A stretch of DNA of 64,000 bases from Arthrobacter caoxuetaonis (GTDB taxonomy: Bacteria > Actinomycetota > Actinomycetes > Actinomycetales > Micrococcaceae). The DNA is taken from contig NZ_CP099467.1 in the NCBI RefSeq assembly GCF_023921125.1, positions 186,001 to 250,000 on the forward strand, in the 5' to 3' direction. Position 1 is the stretch's first letter. Every line of letters begins with the position of its first letter. Both the position numbers and the translations under genes were made by a program. Below are positions 37,653 through 46,653 of this stretch, piece by piece. The notes beneath the pieces were generated by a model. It was given only the letters and a program-made list of their open reading frames with translations, was not told the DNA's origin and did not search any database.

Positions 37653-40600
37653 TCACCGCTTCTCGAACGCCACATCGTCCAGGTAGCCACCGCCGGCAAA
37701 CTTCACGGACACTGCGCCACCGGCGTGGGCTGAAAGGTCAGCTGACCACTTGTAGAAGCCGTTCTCCGGAACTGTTGAAACCCGTACGGCAGGAACGGCG
37801 CTTCCCGCCACTGTGACCGTATTTGACGATGAAGCCCAATAGGTCAGGACTGGAGTTTCTTCAGGAATTTTCACCACCTGCTGCACTGAATATCCTGAGT
37901 AGACCAAGCTCAGCGACTTACCGCCGGAGTGCTTCGACCCAGCCGTTACCGAGATGCCGCTTGATGCCGTCCACCCGAGCAGGTCATTCTCGAAGCCCGG
38001 GTTGGCGATGGGCCCGGTGTTGAAGGCCACCGGCCCGAACACTGCCGAGTCATGTGAGGTTCCGGCTTCATTCGTAGCCCTCGCCTCGAACGTGTACCCG
38101 ATACCCGGCTCCAGGCCCGTGAACACCGCCGTGCGCTGATCCCCGGCAACCTTAACCGAAGCAACCTGCTCACCGTCAACCATTGCAACCACCGTGTAAG
38201 CAGTGACCGGGATCCCGCCACCGGAGAACACCGGCGCAGCCCAGTAAACTGTTGCCGTACCGGACTTCGACAAGGCAGTCACCGTCTGCGGGGCCGAGGG
38301 AGCCATCGGCTTCTCAAACGCAACATCATCCATGTGGATAGTGCTGGTATCGAAGAACACGGTGGTTGTCTTCCCCGCGTAAGCCGAGAGGTCAGCTGAG
38401 TACTGGGTGAAACCATTCTCCACCGCGGCCGCCGTCCGGGTGGTGGGGACAGTGACCCCGCCAACTTTCACCATGGTCAAAGCGCTCCTGGACCAGAAGG
38501 TCAGCACCGGAGTATCTCCAGGCACGGTCACCACCTGGGACATCCCGTAGTACGCGTACGCGGACTTGCTGCCGGAGTGCTTGTAGGAAGTGTCGACTTT
38601 GGAGAGGTTTGTGCCGCCGAGGGTCCAGCCCAGGAAATCATTCTCAAACCCCGGGTTGGTGAGCACGCCTGTGGTCACCATGACCGGCCCGTAAGAATCG
38701 GAATTCGGAGAAGTGCCGGTTTCGTTCGTGGCCGTGACCGTGAAGAAGTACTCGGTATCAGTCTCCAGCCCCGTGAACACCGCGGTGCGCTGATCCCCGG
38801 CAACCTTCACCGAAGCCACCTGCACCCCGTCAGCCATCGCAACGGCCGTGTAAGCAGTGACCGGGATACCACCGCCGGAGAACACCGGCGCAGCCCAGGA
38901 AACCGTCGCCTTACCGGACTTGGACACAGCCGTCACAGTCAGAGGCTTAGACGGAGCCATCGGCTTCTCGAACGCGACGTCGTCGAGATGCGAGCTGCCG
39001 GAGAACCCAATCGTCACAGCCTTGCCGGCATGGGCCGAGAGGTCAGCCGAGTACTGGTAGAAACCGTTCTCTGCCGCAGCCTGAGTCACCGTGGTCGGCA
39101 CTACAGCACCGGCAACAGTCACTGTCGGGGCACCGCCCTTAGCCCAGAACGTCAGCACCGGAGTCTCACCCGGCACCGTCACCACCTGCGAGGATGGGTA
39201 GTAGGCGACATACGCAGCCTTATTGCCCGAATGAACCTGCGCAGCATCTCCAGGCTTGGCCATAATCCTGCTGTCGGCGCCCTTCGTCCAGCCCAGGAAA
39301 TCATTCTCAAACCCCGGGTTGGTGAGCACGCCTGTGGTCACCATGACCGGCCCGTAAGAATCGGAATTCGGAGAAGTGCCGGTTTCGTTCGTGGCCGTGA
39401 CCGTGAAGAAGTACTCGGTATCAGTCTCCAGCCCCGTGAACACCGCGGTGCGCTGATCCCCGGCAACCTTCACCGAAGCCACCTGCACCCCGTCAGCCAT
39501 CGCAACGGCCGTGTAAGCAGTGACCGGGATACCACCGCCGGAGAACACCGGCGCAGCCCAGGAAACCGTCGCCTTACCGGACTTGGACACAGCCGTCACA
39601 GTCAGAGGCTTAGACGGAGCCATCGGCTTCTCCAGCGCGACGTCATCCATGTATGCGCTGCCGGAGAACCCAATCGTCACAGCCTTGCCGGCATGGGCCG
39701 AGAGGTCAGCCGAGTACTGGTAGAAACCGTTCTCTGCCGCAGCCTGAGTCACCGTGGTCGGCACTACAGCACCGGCAACAGTCACTGTCGGGGCACCGCC
39801 CTTAGCCCAGAACGTCAGCACCGGAGTCTCACCCGGCACCGTCACCACCTGCGAGGATGGGTAGTAGGCGACATACGCAGCCTTATTGCCCGAATGAACC
39901 TGCGCAGCATCTCCAGGCTTGGCCATAATCCTGCTGTCGGCGCCCTTCGTCCAGCCCAGGAAATCATTCTCAAACCCCGGGTTGGTGAGCACGCCTGTGG
40001 TCACCATGACCGGCCCGTAAGAATCGGAATTCGGAGAAGTGCCGGTTTCGTTCGTGGCCGTGACCGTGAAGAAGTACTCGGTATCAGTCTCCAGCCCCGT
40101 GAACACCGCGGTGCGCTGATCCCCGGCAACCTTCACCGAAGCCACCTGCACCCCGTCAGCCATCGCAACGGCCGTGTAAGCAGTGACCGGGATACCACCG
40201 CCGGAGAACACCGGCGCAGCCCAGGAAACCGTCGCCTTACCGGACTTGGACACAGCCGTCACAGTCAGAGGCTTAGACGGAGCCATCGGCTTCTCCAGCG
40301 CGACGTCATCCATGTATGCGCTGCCGGAGAACCCAATCGTCACAGCCTTGCCGGCATGGGCCGAGAGGTCAGCCGAGTACTGGTAGAAACCATTCTCAGC
40401 CGCAGCCTGAGTCACCGTGGTCGGCACTACAGCACCGGCAACAGTCACTGTCGGGGCACCGCCCTTAGCCCAGAACGTCAGCACCGGAGTCTCACCCGGC
40501 ACCGTCACCACCTGCGAAGTCGCATAGGAACTGATGTACGCCGCTTTATTGCCCGAATGAACCTGCGCAGCATTTCCCGGCTTAGCCAAGATGCTGCTGT

Positions 40601-42215
40601 TGGCGCCCTTCGTCCAGCCCAGGAAATCATTCTCAAACCCCGGGTTGGTGAGCACGCCTGTGGTCACCATGACCGGCCCGTAAGAATCGGAATTCGGAGA
40701 AGTGCCGGTTTCGTTCGTGGCCGTGACCGTGAAGAAGTACTCGGTATCAGTCTCCAGCCCCGTGAACACCGCGGTGCGCTGATCCCCGGCAACCTTCACC
40801 GAAGCCACCTGAGATCCGCCGGCCCAGACCGTAGCCGTGTAAGCAGTGACCGGGATCCCGCCACCGGAGAACACCGGCGCAGTCCAGGAAGCAGTGACGT
40901 CCCCTGCACGGGACACAGCCGTCACAGTCAGAGGCTTAGACGGAGCCATCGGCTTCTCCAGCGCGACGTCATCCATGTATGCGCTGCCGGAGAACCCAAT
41001 CGTCACAGCCTTGCCGGCATGGGCCGAGAGGTCAGCCGAGTACTGGTAGAAACCATTCTCAGCCGCAGCCTGAGTCACCGTGGTCGGCACTACAGCACCG
41101 GCAACAGTCACTGTCGGGGCACCGCCCTTAGCCCAGAACGTCAGCACCGGAGTCTCACCCGGCACCGTCACCACCTGCGAGGATGGGTAGTAGGCGACAT
41201 ACGCAGCCTTATTGCCCGAATGAACCTGCGCAGCATTCCCCGGCTTAGCCATAATCCTGCTGTCGCTGCCCTGCGCCCAGCCCAGGAAATCATTCTCAAA
41301 CCCCGGGTTAGTGAGCACGGAATCAGGCAGCTTGACGGTTGCCGATGAGTGTTCCGAAACGTCATCATGCATGAGTGTCTGGACGCGGACAGTGATGGTG
41401 TCTTCAGGTAGAGCGTTGATGCGGGCTGAGGTGGCGTGGGTGTTTCCAGTCTTTTCTGCCCAGTCTCCGCCGTTCACCTGGTATTCGATCTTGTACCCGG
41501 TGGAGCCCTTGACGGGGTCCCACGTTGCCTTGGCTTCGATGGCTGAAACGGCGTCAAGTTTCAGGTTCGACGGCGCGGTGAGCTCATCTTTTACGGGGAC
41601 ACCAGCATTCCCGTTCTGTTCGCTTCCAGGCTCTTCTGTCTTGCCTTCGTCGCCCTTCTCCGTGCCAGCTTCGGTGCCTTCAGGGCTGCTGGAGTCGTCA
41701 CTGCCGTCTTCAGGCGTACTGGCTTCGTTGCCTGCCTCTTCACGGGTTTTGTCTTCTTCGAGTCCGCCGACTTCCTCGACCAGTTCAGCCAGCTGCTCCG
41801 CAGTGAGGCAGCCGGTCACCGTACTGGCAGTGAAGATCTCCGGATCGGTGTGCGTGTCAGTGGAGTAGAAGATCTTCCCGGTGCCGGACTTGGCCAGGGC
41901 AACGTAGCAGGTGCCCTTCTCATCGGACATGACCTTGGTCTGCTTCGTGCTGGAAAGCTGCAGGTAGCCGATGTCCAGGAGACGCTGGTGGTCCATGAAC
42001 CGGTTGTCCTTGGCTTTCGCCACGCCTTCAGCGGTGCGGATGGAGGACAGGTCCTGCTTCGCACCGTTGTTCTGCGAGTAAGGGATGACCCCGAAGATCG
42101 CTGCCAGGACCCCCGCAGCCAGGATCCCGACAATGATCGCACCCGTCACAATGGAGGGAAGGTCGAAGGCACCGGAGGAACTCTTCCTGAGGTCCGGCAT
42201 GTGCAGTTTCGGCAA
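37653..42215 (-). CDS. pilin-like giant surface protein with fibronectin-III repeats, about 1520 aa
   Basis: The N-terminus (GAFDLPSIVTGAIIVGILAAGVLAAIFGV) and the following helix (AKQDLSSIRTAEGVAKAKDN, then L..GYLQLS and paired Cys) look like a type IV pilin, though Glu5 is absent. A Ser/Glu/Gly-rich linker and one FN3 domain follow, then repeats of a carbohydrate-binding-like module (LTNPGFENDFLGW...) plus FN3 (PSKPLTVTAVS...). Four units are nearly identical 663-bp DNA repeats (38641-41292). TTG at 42215 is preferred for its AGGAGCC site; ATG 42200 and TTG 42254 are alternatives. I infer a pilus-tip adhesin linked to the PilT-like ATPase. Confidence 0.75.
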   Translation of the reverse strand: MPKLHMPDLRKSSSGAFDLPSIVTGAIIVGILAAGVLAAIFGVIPYSQNNGAKQDLSSIRTAEGVAKAKDNRFMDHQRLLDIGYLQLSSTKQTKVMSDEKGTCYVALAKSGTGKIFYSTDTHTDPEIFTASTVTGCLTAEQLAELVEEVGGLEEDKTREEAGNEASTPEDGSDDSSSPEGTEAGTEKGDEGKTEEPGSEQNGNAGVPVKDELTAPSNLKLDAVSAIEAKATWDPVKGSTGYKIEYQVNGGDWAEKTGNTHATSARINALPEDTITVRVQTLMHDDVSEHSSATVKLPDSVLTNPGFENDFLGWAQGSDSRIMAKPGNAAQVHSGNKAAYVAYYPSSQVVTVPGETPVLTFWAKGGAPTVTVAGAVVPTTVTQAAAENGFYQYSADLSAHAGKAVTIGFSGSAYMDDVALEKPMAPSKPLTVTAVSRAGDVTASWTAPVFSGGGIPVTAYTATVWAGGSQVASVKVAGDQRTAVFTGLETDTEYFFTVTATNETGTSPNSDSYGPVMVTTGVLTNPGFENDFLGWTKGANSSILAKPGNAAQVHSGNKAAYISSYATSQVVTVPGETPVLTFWAKGGAPTVTVAGAVVPTTVTQAAAENGFYQYSADLSAHAGKAVTIGFSGSAYMDDVALEKPMAPSKPLTVTAVSKSGKATVSWAAPVFSGGGIPVTAYTAVAMADGVQVASVKVAGDQRTAVFTGLETDTEYFFTVTATNETGTSPNSDSYGPVMVTTGVLTNPGFENDFLGWTKGADSRIMAKPGDAAQVHSGNKAAYVAYYPSSQVVTVPGETPVLTFWAKGGAPTVTVAGAVVPTTVTQAAAENGFYQYSADLSAHAGKAVTIGFSGSAYMDDVALEKPMAPSKPLTVTAVSKSGKATVSWAAPVFSGGGIPVTAYTAVAMADGVQVASVKVAGDQRTAVFTGLETDTEYFFTVTATNETGTSPNSDSYGPVMVTTGVLTNPGFENDFLGWTKGADSRIMAKPGDAAQVHSGNKAAYVAYYPSSQVVTVPGETPVLTFWAKGGAPTVTVAGAVVPTTVTQAAAENGFYQYSADLSAHAGKAVTIGFSGSSHLDDVAFEKPMAPSKPLTVTAVSKSGKATVSWAAPVFSGGGIPVTAYTAVAMADGVQVASVKVAGDQRTAVFTGLETDTEYFFTVTATNETGTSPNSDSYGPVMVTTGVLTNPGFENDFLGWTLGGTNLSKVDTSYKHSGSKSAYAYYGMSQVVTVPGDTPVLTFWSRSALTMVKVGGVTVPTTRTAAAVENGFTQYSADLSAYAGKTTTVFFDTSTIHMDDVAFEKPMAPSAPQTVTALSKSGTATVYWAAPVFSGGGIPVTAYTVVAMVDGEQVASVKVAGDQRTAVFTGLEPGIGYTFEARATNEAGTSHDSAVFGPVAFNTGPIANPGFENDLLGWTASSGISVTAGSKHSGGKSLSLVYSGYSVQQVVKIPEETPVLTYWASSSNTVTVAGSAVPAVRVSTVPENGFYKWSADLSAHAGGAVSVKFAGGGYLDDVAFEKR
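38641..41292 (-). repeat. four tandem 663-bp repeats within the surface protein
   Basis: The block beginning TTCTCAAACCCCGGGTT recurs at 38641, 39304, 39967 and 40630, always 663 bases apart (221 codons), and again diverged near 41293. Long stretches are identical, with a few clustered differences. Frame is conserved, so copy number can change without frameshift. Confidence 0.9.
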
Positions 42216-42271
42216 TTCAGAGGCTCCTGGCTGACGGGGCGGCAGTACCGGCAAAAACCGGACTTCTCTCC

Positions 42272-42283
42272 ACTGTGTGCGGC
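42272..42283 (-). promoter_or_regulatory. class 1 promoter-like element, variant
   Basis: GCCGCACACAGT about 55 bases before the pilin-like gene start. Confidence 0.5.
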
Positions 42284-42334
42284 TGCAGCCTAAAGCGCGC
42301 AGCCGGGCGCCTCGTTCAACAGCCCGCCGGGCGT

Positions 42335-42748
42335 CTAGCGGTGGGGAAACACGAGCCGCTCGGAGACCTTCTGCTGGAGGTACTGGGTCTGGCTGAACAC
42401 GGGAACCTGCTCGCCGCCGGCGCCGACAGCGGTGATGACGCGGTCCTTGGCGGGGGTGCAGATCCTCACGTGCGCTGTGCCGCCGTATTCACCTGCTCCC
42501 TGGGAGCGAATGTAGGCGGGCCGGTAGTTCAGGAACTCGGTGGGGCCTTCGCTGTTACCGCGCGCGTCGACGCTGAACCATTCCCCTTCGAAGACTTCAA
42601 GGTAGGCACCGTAGGGACCCTCTACAGGCTCCTCGGAGGGGACGAACCGTGCGTAGGCCTCGTTCCATTGCTGGAACTGACCGCCCCGGAAGGATGGTTC
42701 GAAGGCCGCAACCGACCCGTGGATGATGGTGACCGGCTGCTGGTCCAT
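42335..42748 (-). CDS. hypothetical protein, 137 aa
   Basis: Soluble, beta-rich, with FRGGQFQQWNEAYARFVPSEE and YGAYLEVFEGEWFSVDARG. Not recognised. It precedes the giant surface protein on the same strand by 120 bases, but that gene has its own element at 42272. ATG at 42748 lies about 45 bases after the class 1 element at 42793. Confidence 0.6.
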   Translation of the reverse strand: MDQQPVTIIHGSVAAFEPSFRGGQFQQWNEAYARFVPSEEPVEGPYGAYLEVFEGEWFSVDARGNSEGPTEFLNYRPAYIRSQGAGEYGGTAHVRICTPAKDRVITAVGAGGEQVPVFSQTQYLQQKVSERLVFPHR

Positions 42749-42792
42749 GACTGGCTCCTCGCTCTGCTGGGGCCCGTTTGGCCCTTCTTGGA

Positions 42793-42822
42793 GCTATGTG
42801 TGCGGATGCCGGCGGGTCACTC
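42793..42822 (-). promoter_or_regulatory. class 1 promoter-like element
   Basis: TCCGCACACATAGC with GAGTG 15 nt upstream; it overlaps the end of hipA. Confidence 0.6.
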
Positions 42823-44058
42823 CCCGGCGGGCTTGCCGGACAGCAGGTTAGATGTGCCGTGGGCGATGTAGCGGGCAACTTTCTCACCCGCCATGCTCTT
42901 GTCTGACTCCTTCAGGGCGTCCAGGAGTTTTTCAAGCGTTGTGTTGACTGTCTCCCGGGCGAATCTTTCTGCAATACCCCACGAGACACCTTCGGCAACA
43001 AGGTCTTCGGTGGTCAGGTCCGGCTGATAACTTTTCCCGTTGACGCGCAGGGCCATATTCAGGTTCCCGTTGGGTGCCAGGGCATGAGTGGAGACGTCGT
43101 AAAGGGGCGCGAGGTGTACGGAGCCGTCTTCGTGCCGCAGCGTGGAGAAGTTCTTCGCGTGGGCGTCAGTGTTGCCGACCGCTACGTTGAACGTTGTGTG
43201 GGCGAGCAGGGCCTCACGGTCATCTTCGCCTTCATCCACGATGCTGCGCCTCCGCTGCAGCAACCCGGCCAGGCTGCGGAGGTTCGCTCGCGGGTCGACA
43301 CTTTCGAATTTGCTGTCACTGTCCCATGGGAGGCCAAGCGCCTGGGCTCCGTCTTCCTGGTGGATGCGCTGGACGTTCCGGCCCTGGACCGTTCGGTCGT
43401 AGCGTTCGAGCACCAGGACTGGGCGGCCGGCGAAGCTGCGGACTTCACTGGCGAAAGCAGTAAGCCCCATGTGCCGGGCTAGCTCCAGACAGAACGCTTC
43501 AGCATGCAGGGCACTCTCATTGCCTGGTGCGACAGGCTTGAGGATGTGGGTGGAGGCCGCTCCGCCGAGACCTGCGTGCCAGGTTCCATCCAGCAGGGCT
43601 AGAGTGGTTTTGGGCTGGTATCCGGCGAGGGATCCGCCGCCGCCCATGGCACCTAGGGCGTAGTCGTTGATGAGGGTGAGCCGTTGGGAGATCTGTTCGT
43701 CCGTCAGCGCCTCGTAGGATTCCCTGTCGCTGCTGGCCGGCCCAACCTGCAGGGCGCCGGCTACGTCGCGTCCGGCGTACGTTGCGAGTGCATAGACGTC
43801 GTCTCGCCGGGCTCCTGCCTGCTTGGCGAGGTTGGAGCGTGCGGATCCTTCCGGAAGGAGGCCTCCGAAGAAGGCTGTTGCGGCGGCGGGGGTCGCTTTC
43901 CTGGGGCTGAGGGGGAGGTTTTCGGACAGGACGCGGGAGCCGACACCAAACTTGTCCATGCCTTCATCAGAGGCAGAGAAGGCGACGGTGCTTGCGGAGG
44001 CACGCTCCATGGTGCCGATCCGGATCCCGTACAGCTGGATTTCCTGGGATTCAGCCAC
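42817..44058 (-). CDS. hipA: HipA-family Ser/Thr kinase toxin, 413 aa
   Basis: HipA landmarks: N-terminal FGVGSRVLSENLPLSP and FFGGLLPEGSAR, a phosphate-binding ILKP line, HAEAFCLELARHMGL, the kinase motif GNTDAHAKNFS (catalytic Asp and Asn) and LAPLYDVSTH (metal-binding Asp). Classical HipA phosphorylates glutamyl-tRNA synthetase; related kinases target other aminoacyl-tRNA synthetases. GTG at 44058 overlaps the end of hipB by eight bases. Full length, with no missing motif seen. This replicon also carries tRNA-like arrays, which could matter if the target is tRNA charging; that is speculation. Confidence 0.9.
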   Translation of the reverse strand: MAESQEIQLYGIRIGTMERASASTVAFSASDEGMDKFGVGSRVLSENLPLSPRKATPAAATAFFGGLLPEGSARSNLAKQAGARRDDVYALATYAGRDVAGALQVGPASSDRESYEALTDEQISQRLTLINDYALGAMGGGGSLAGYQPKTTLALLDGTWHAGLGGAASTHILKPVAPGNESALHAEAFCLELARHMGLTAFASEVRSFAGRPVLVLERYDRTVQGRNVQRIHQEDGAQALGLPWDSDSKFESVDPRANLRSLAGLLQRRRSIVDEGEDDREALLAHTTFNVAVGNTDAHAKNFSTLRHEDGSVHLAPLYDVSTHALAPNGNLNMALRVNGKSYQPDLTTEDLVAEGVSWGIAERFARETVNTTLEKLLDALKESDKSMAGEKVARYIAHGTSNLLSGKPAGE

Positions 44059-44287
44059 GGGACGCCTCACGGAAGCTGAGTTCGATTCCCAGCTTGTCCA
44101 GGACGGCAAAGAACTGGTCGTTCATGACTTTCGGCTTTCCGGTTTCGAGCTCGGAAAGGTACCGCTGGCTCACTCCGAGCCTGGCGGCCATAGCCCGCTG
44201 GGACAGTCCGGTCCGCTGCCTGATGCCGTAAACCATCATCCCAAGGTCGGATACAGACCTCATGACTCCGTGCACGGGTTCCTCCAT
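44051..44287 (-). CDS. hipB: HipB-family antitoxin, 78 aa
   Basis: Xre-type helix-turn-helix: RQRTGLSQRAMAARLGVSQRYLSELETGKPKV, then a short C-terminal helix. It should bind HipA and repress the operon. Three GTAATCA half-sites spaced exactly 28 bp lie immediately upstream (44298-44360) and are the likely operator. Alternative start at 44263 (MRSVSDLG). No class 1-3 element precedes it, so it is likely under its own control. Confidence 0.88.
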   Translation of the reverse strand: MEEPVHGVMRSVSDLGMMVYGIRQRTGLSQRAMAARLGVSQRYLSELETGKPKVMNDQFFAVLDKLGIELSFREASRG

Positions 44288-44297
44288 GAGCTTTTCG

Positions 44298-44360
44298 TAA
44301 TCAGTCGGAAGTGATTACCTGTTCGTAATCATACACACGTGACTACCGAGACGTAATCAA
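44298..44360. promoter_or_regulatory. putative HipB operator array
   Basis: GTAATCA-N8-TGATTAC (44298-44319), GTAATCA-N8-TGACTAC (44326-44347) and a third half-site GTAATCA (44354-44360). The three start exactly 28 bp apart, so bound dimers would sit at regular angular offsets along the helix. Confidence 0.7.
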
Positions 44361-44578
44361 AATGGTGCCGCCCCGGCAAACCGCCTGTCTGCACGAGAGG
44401 CCATGTCCCAAAAATACTTGCATCGGCGAAACGCTTTCTGCTGCGGGTGGGTGTATCGTTCAAATCAGGAGCAGAAACTCCTCGGGATGTGCCCCAGGCA
44501 CACGGAAGGCCGGCACCGCACCGGCACCGGCCCGCCGCCACTGCTAAACAGCAGGTGTGGGTGGTTTAGTTAGTGTGC
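44361..44578. other. intergenic region without a supported gene
   Basis: Small ORFs on either strand here lack coding character. A G/C-rich hairpin region around 44505-44535 (GGCCGG...CCGGCC) may end the nrdF transcript. Confidence 0.4.
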
Positions 44579-45682
<1,104 letters not shown>

Positions 45683-46234
45683 CTACTTCGCGTTGGCCTT
45701 GTGGTACTCGTCCGTGATGCGGCGGACACCCTTGATGACCAGTGCCGGAGCCAGCTTCTTGGACCGGGCGCGGGAGGTGGCCAGGATGGAGACCAGACGC
45801 GCCATCTTCAGCAGGAGTTCGCCGTCGGGGTTCTTGGTGAACTCTTCGGATGCTGCGCCTTCACGCTCGATGAGCGCCTCGGAGATCGCTTCCACGGCCT
45901 CGCGGATGGTGCGCGAGTCCTCCGGGCTGGCCGTCAGCGGAACGATGATCGAGCTGATTTCGTCCGGGGTGCGGGTAAACCAGGTGCCGGGACGGACTCC
46001 GAAGCTGTCAGCGGTGACGACGACGGCGAAGTTCAGGTAGTCCCAGAACTTGTCGGCATTCTCTGCCATGTGCTGCTTCAGGGCTTCGAAGCCGGTTTCG
46101 GCGGCAACGGTGCCGGGTGTCAGGACTGCGGCCTGGAGCAGGGCGGTCTCAAGCATCGTCTCGTCCTCGGTCAGGGCGCGGCGCTTGTCCTGGGCAGCGA
46201 GGAGCTTCTGGGCGTACTTGGTGTTTGTGATCAT
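45683..46234 (-). CDS. hypothetical protein, 183 aa
   Basis: Helical protein (MITNTKYAQKLLAAQDKRRALTEDE..., FEALKQHMAENADKFWDYLNFAVVVTADSFGVRPG, then ASPEDSRTIREAVEAISEALIE). Not recognised; it lies within the ribonucleotide reductase cluster between nrdE and nrdF. ATG 46234 is used because upstream residues have an unlike composition. A class 3 motif lies at 46313-46327 and a terminator precedes that. Confidence 0.6.
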   Translation of the reverse strand: MITNTKYAQKLLAAQDKRRALTEDETMLETALLQAAVLTPGTVAAETGFEALKQHMAENADKFWDYLNFAVVVTADSFGVRPGTWFTRTPDEISSIIVPLTASPEDSRTIREAVEAISEALIEREGAASEEFTKNPDGELLLKMARLVSILATSRARSKKLAPALVIKGVRRITDEYHKANAK

Positions 46235-46312
46235 GGGTGTTTCTGCGCCCGGGATTGGCGCGCTCCTTAGTTCTAGGTCTTGGTCCCGAGGTGTCTTGTG
46301 GACCCTGCTGAA

Positions 46313-46327
46313 GGACATGCGTAGATA
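46313..46327 (-). promoter_or_regulatory. class 3 motif TCTACGCATGTCC
   Basis: TATCTACGCATGTCC about 80 bases before the gene at 46234. Confidence 0.45.
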
Positions 46328-46351
46328 CCGGCGGGACGGCGGGAAACGGAA

Positions 46352-46387
46352 GGAGGGCCCCGCCCGGACATGCTGGCGGGACCCTCC
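46352..46387. terminator. terminator-like hairpin
   Basis: GGAGGG and CCCGCC pair with GGCGGG and CCCTCC around a 10-nt loop; it follows the small gene after nrdE. Confidence 0.6.
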
Positions 46388-46402
46388 TCCGGGTGGCTTC
46401 TA

Positions 46403-46650
46403 GGCCTCGTTGAGTACTGCCCTGACCTCTTCGCCGACTGTCTCCAGGAAGCGCTTCCAGTGTTCGTTATGGCGGATGGCGCGCTCGGATGAAGCATCCC
46501 GGGTGGCTTCGATGCCTGCGGTACCCAGGACGGCCGCCAGGGCTGCTGTGAGCCCCTCCCATGGCGGGACGGGGTCCCCGTAAGTTAGAACTGATTTCTC
46601 AGTCCAACTTTCGGGGAGCAGTTCACTCAGTGCCGGGGCCCTTCACTCAC
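46403..46650 (-). CDS. small gene after nrdE, apparently frameshifted
   Basis: The open frame LSELLPESWTEKSVLTYGDP...VPPWEGLTAALAAVLGTAGIEATRD...HNEHWKRFLETVGEEVRAVLNEA has good coding character but no start codon. A GTG three bases after the nrdE stop (46650) begins VSEG in another frame; one extra G or C in the run at 46635-46641 joins them as VSEGAPALSELLPES. I infer a gene of about 83 codons broken by one base. Function unknown. Confidence 0.45.
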
Positions 46651-46653
46651 CTG

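Noticed and set aside
38641..41292. Possible CRISPR or transposon repeats
   Set aside because: The units are 663 bp, tandem, coding and in frame; there are no short repeats with unique spacers and no terminal inverted repeats.
38577..41348. 923-aa open frame antisense to the surface-protein repeats
   Set aside because: It is a shadow of the 663-bp repeats; its sequence is low-complexity Arg/His-rich and repeats only because the real gene does.
44329..44547. Short ORFs on both strands between hipB and nrdF
   Set aside because: No ribosome binding site or family pattern, and they overlap the operator sites or a hairpin.
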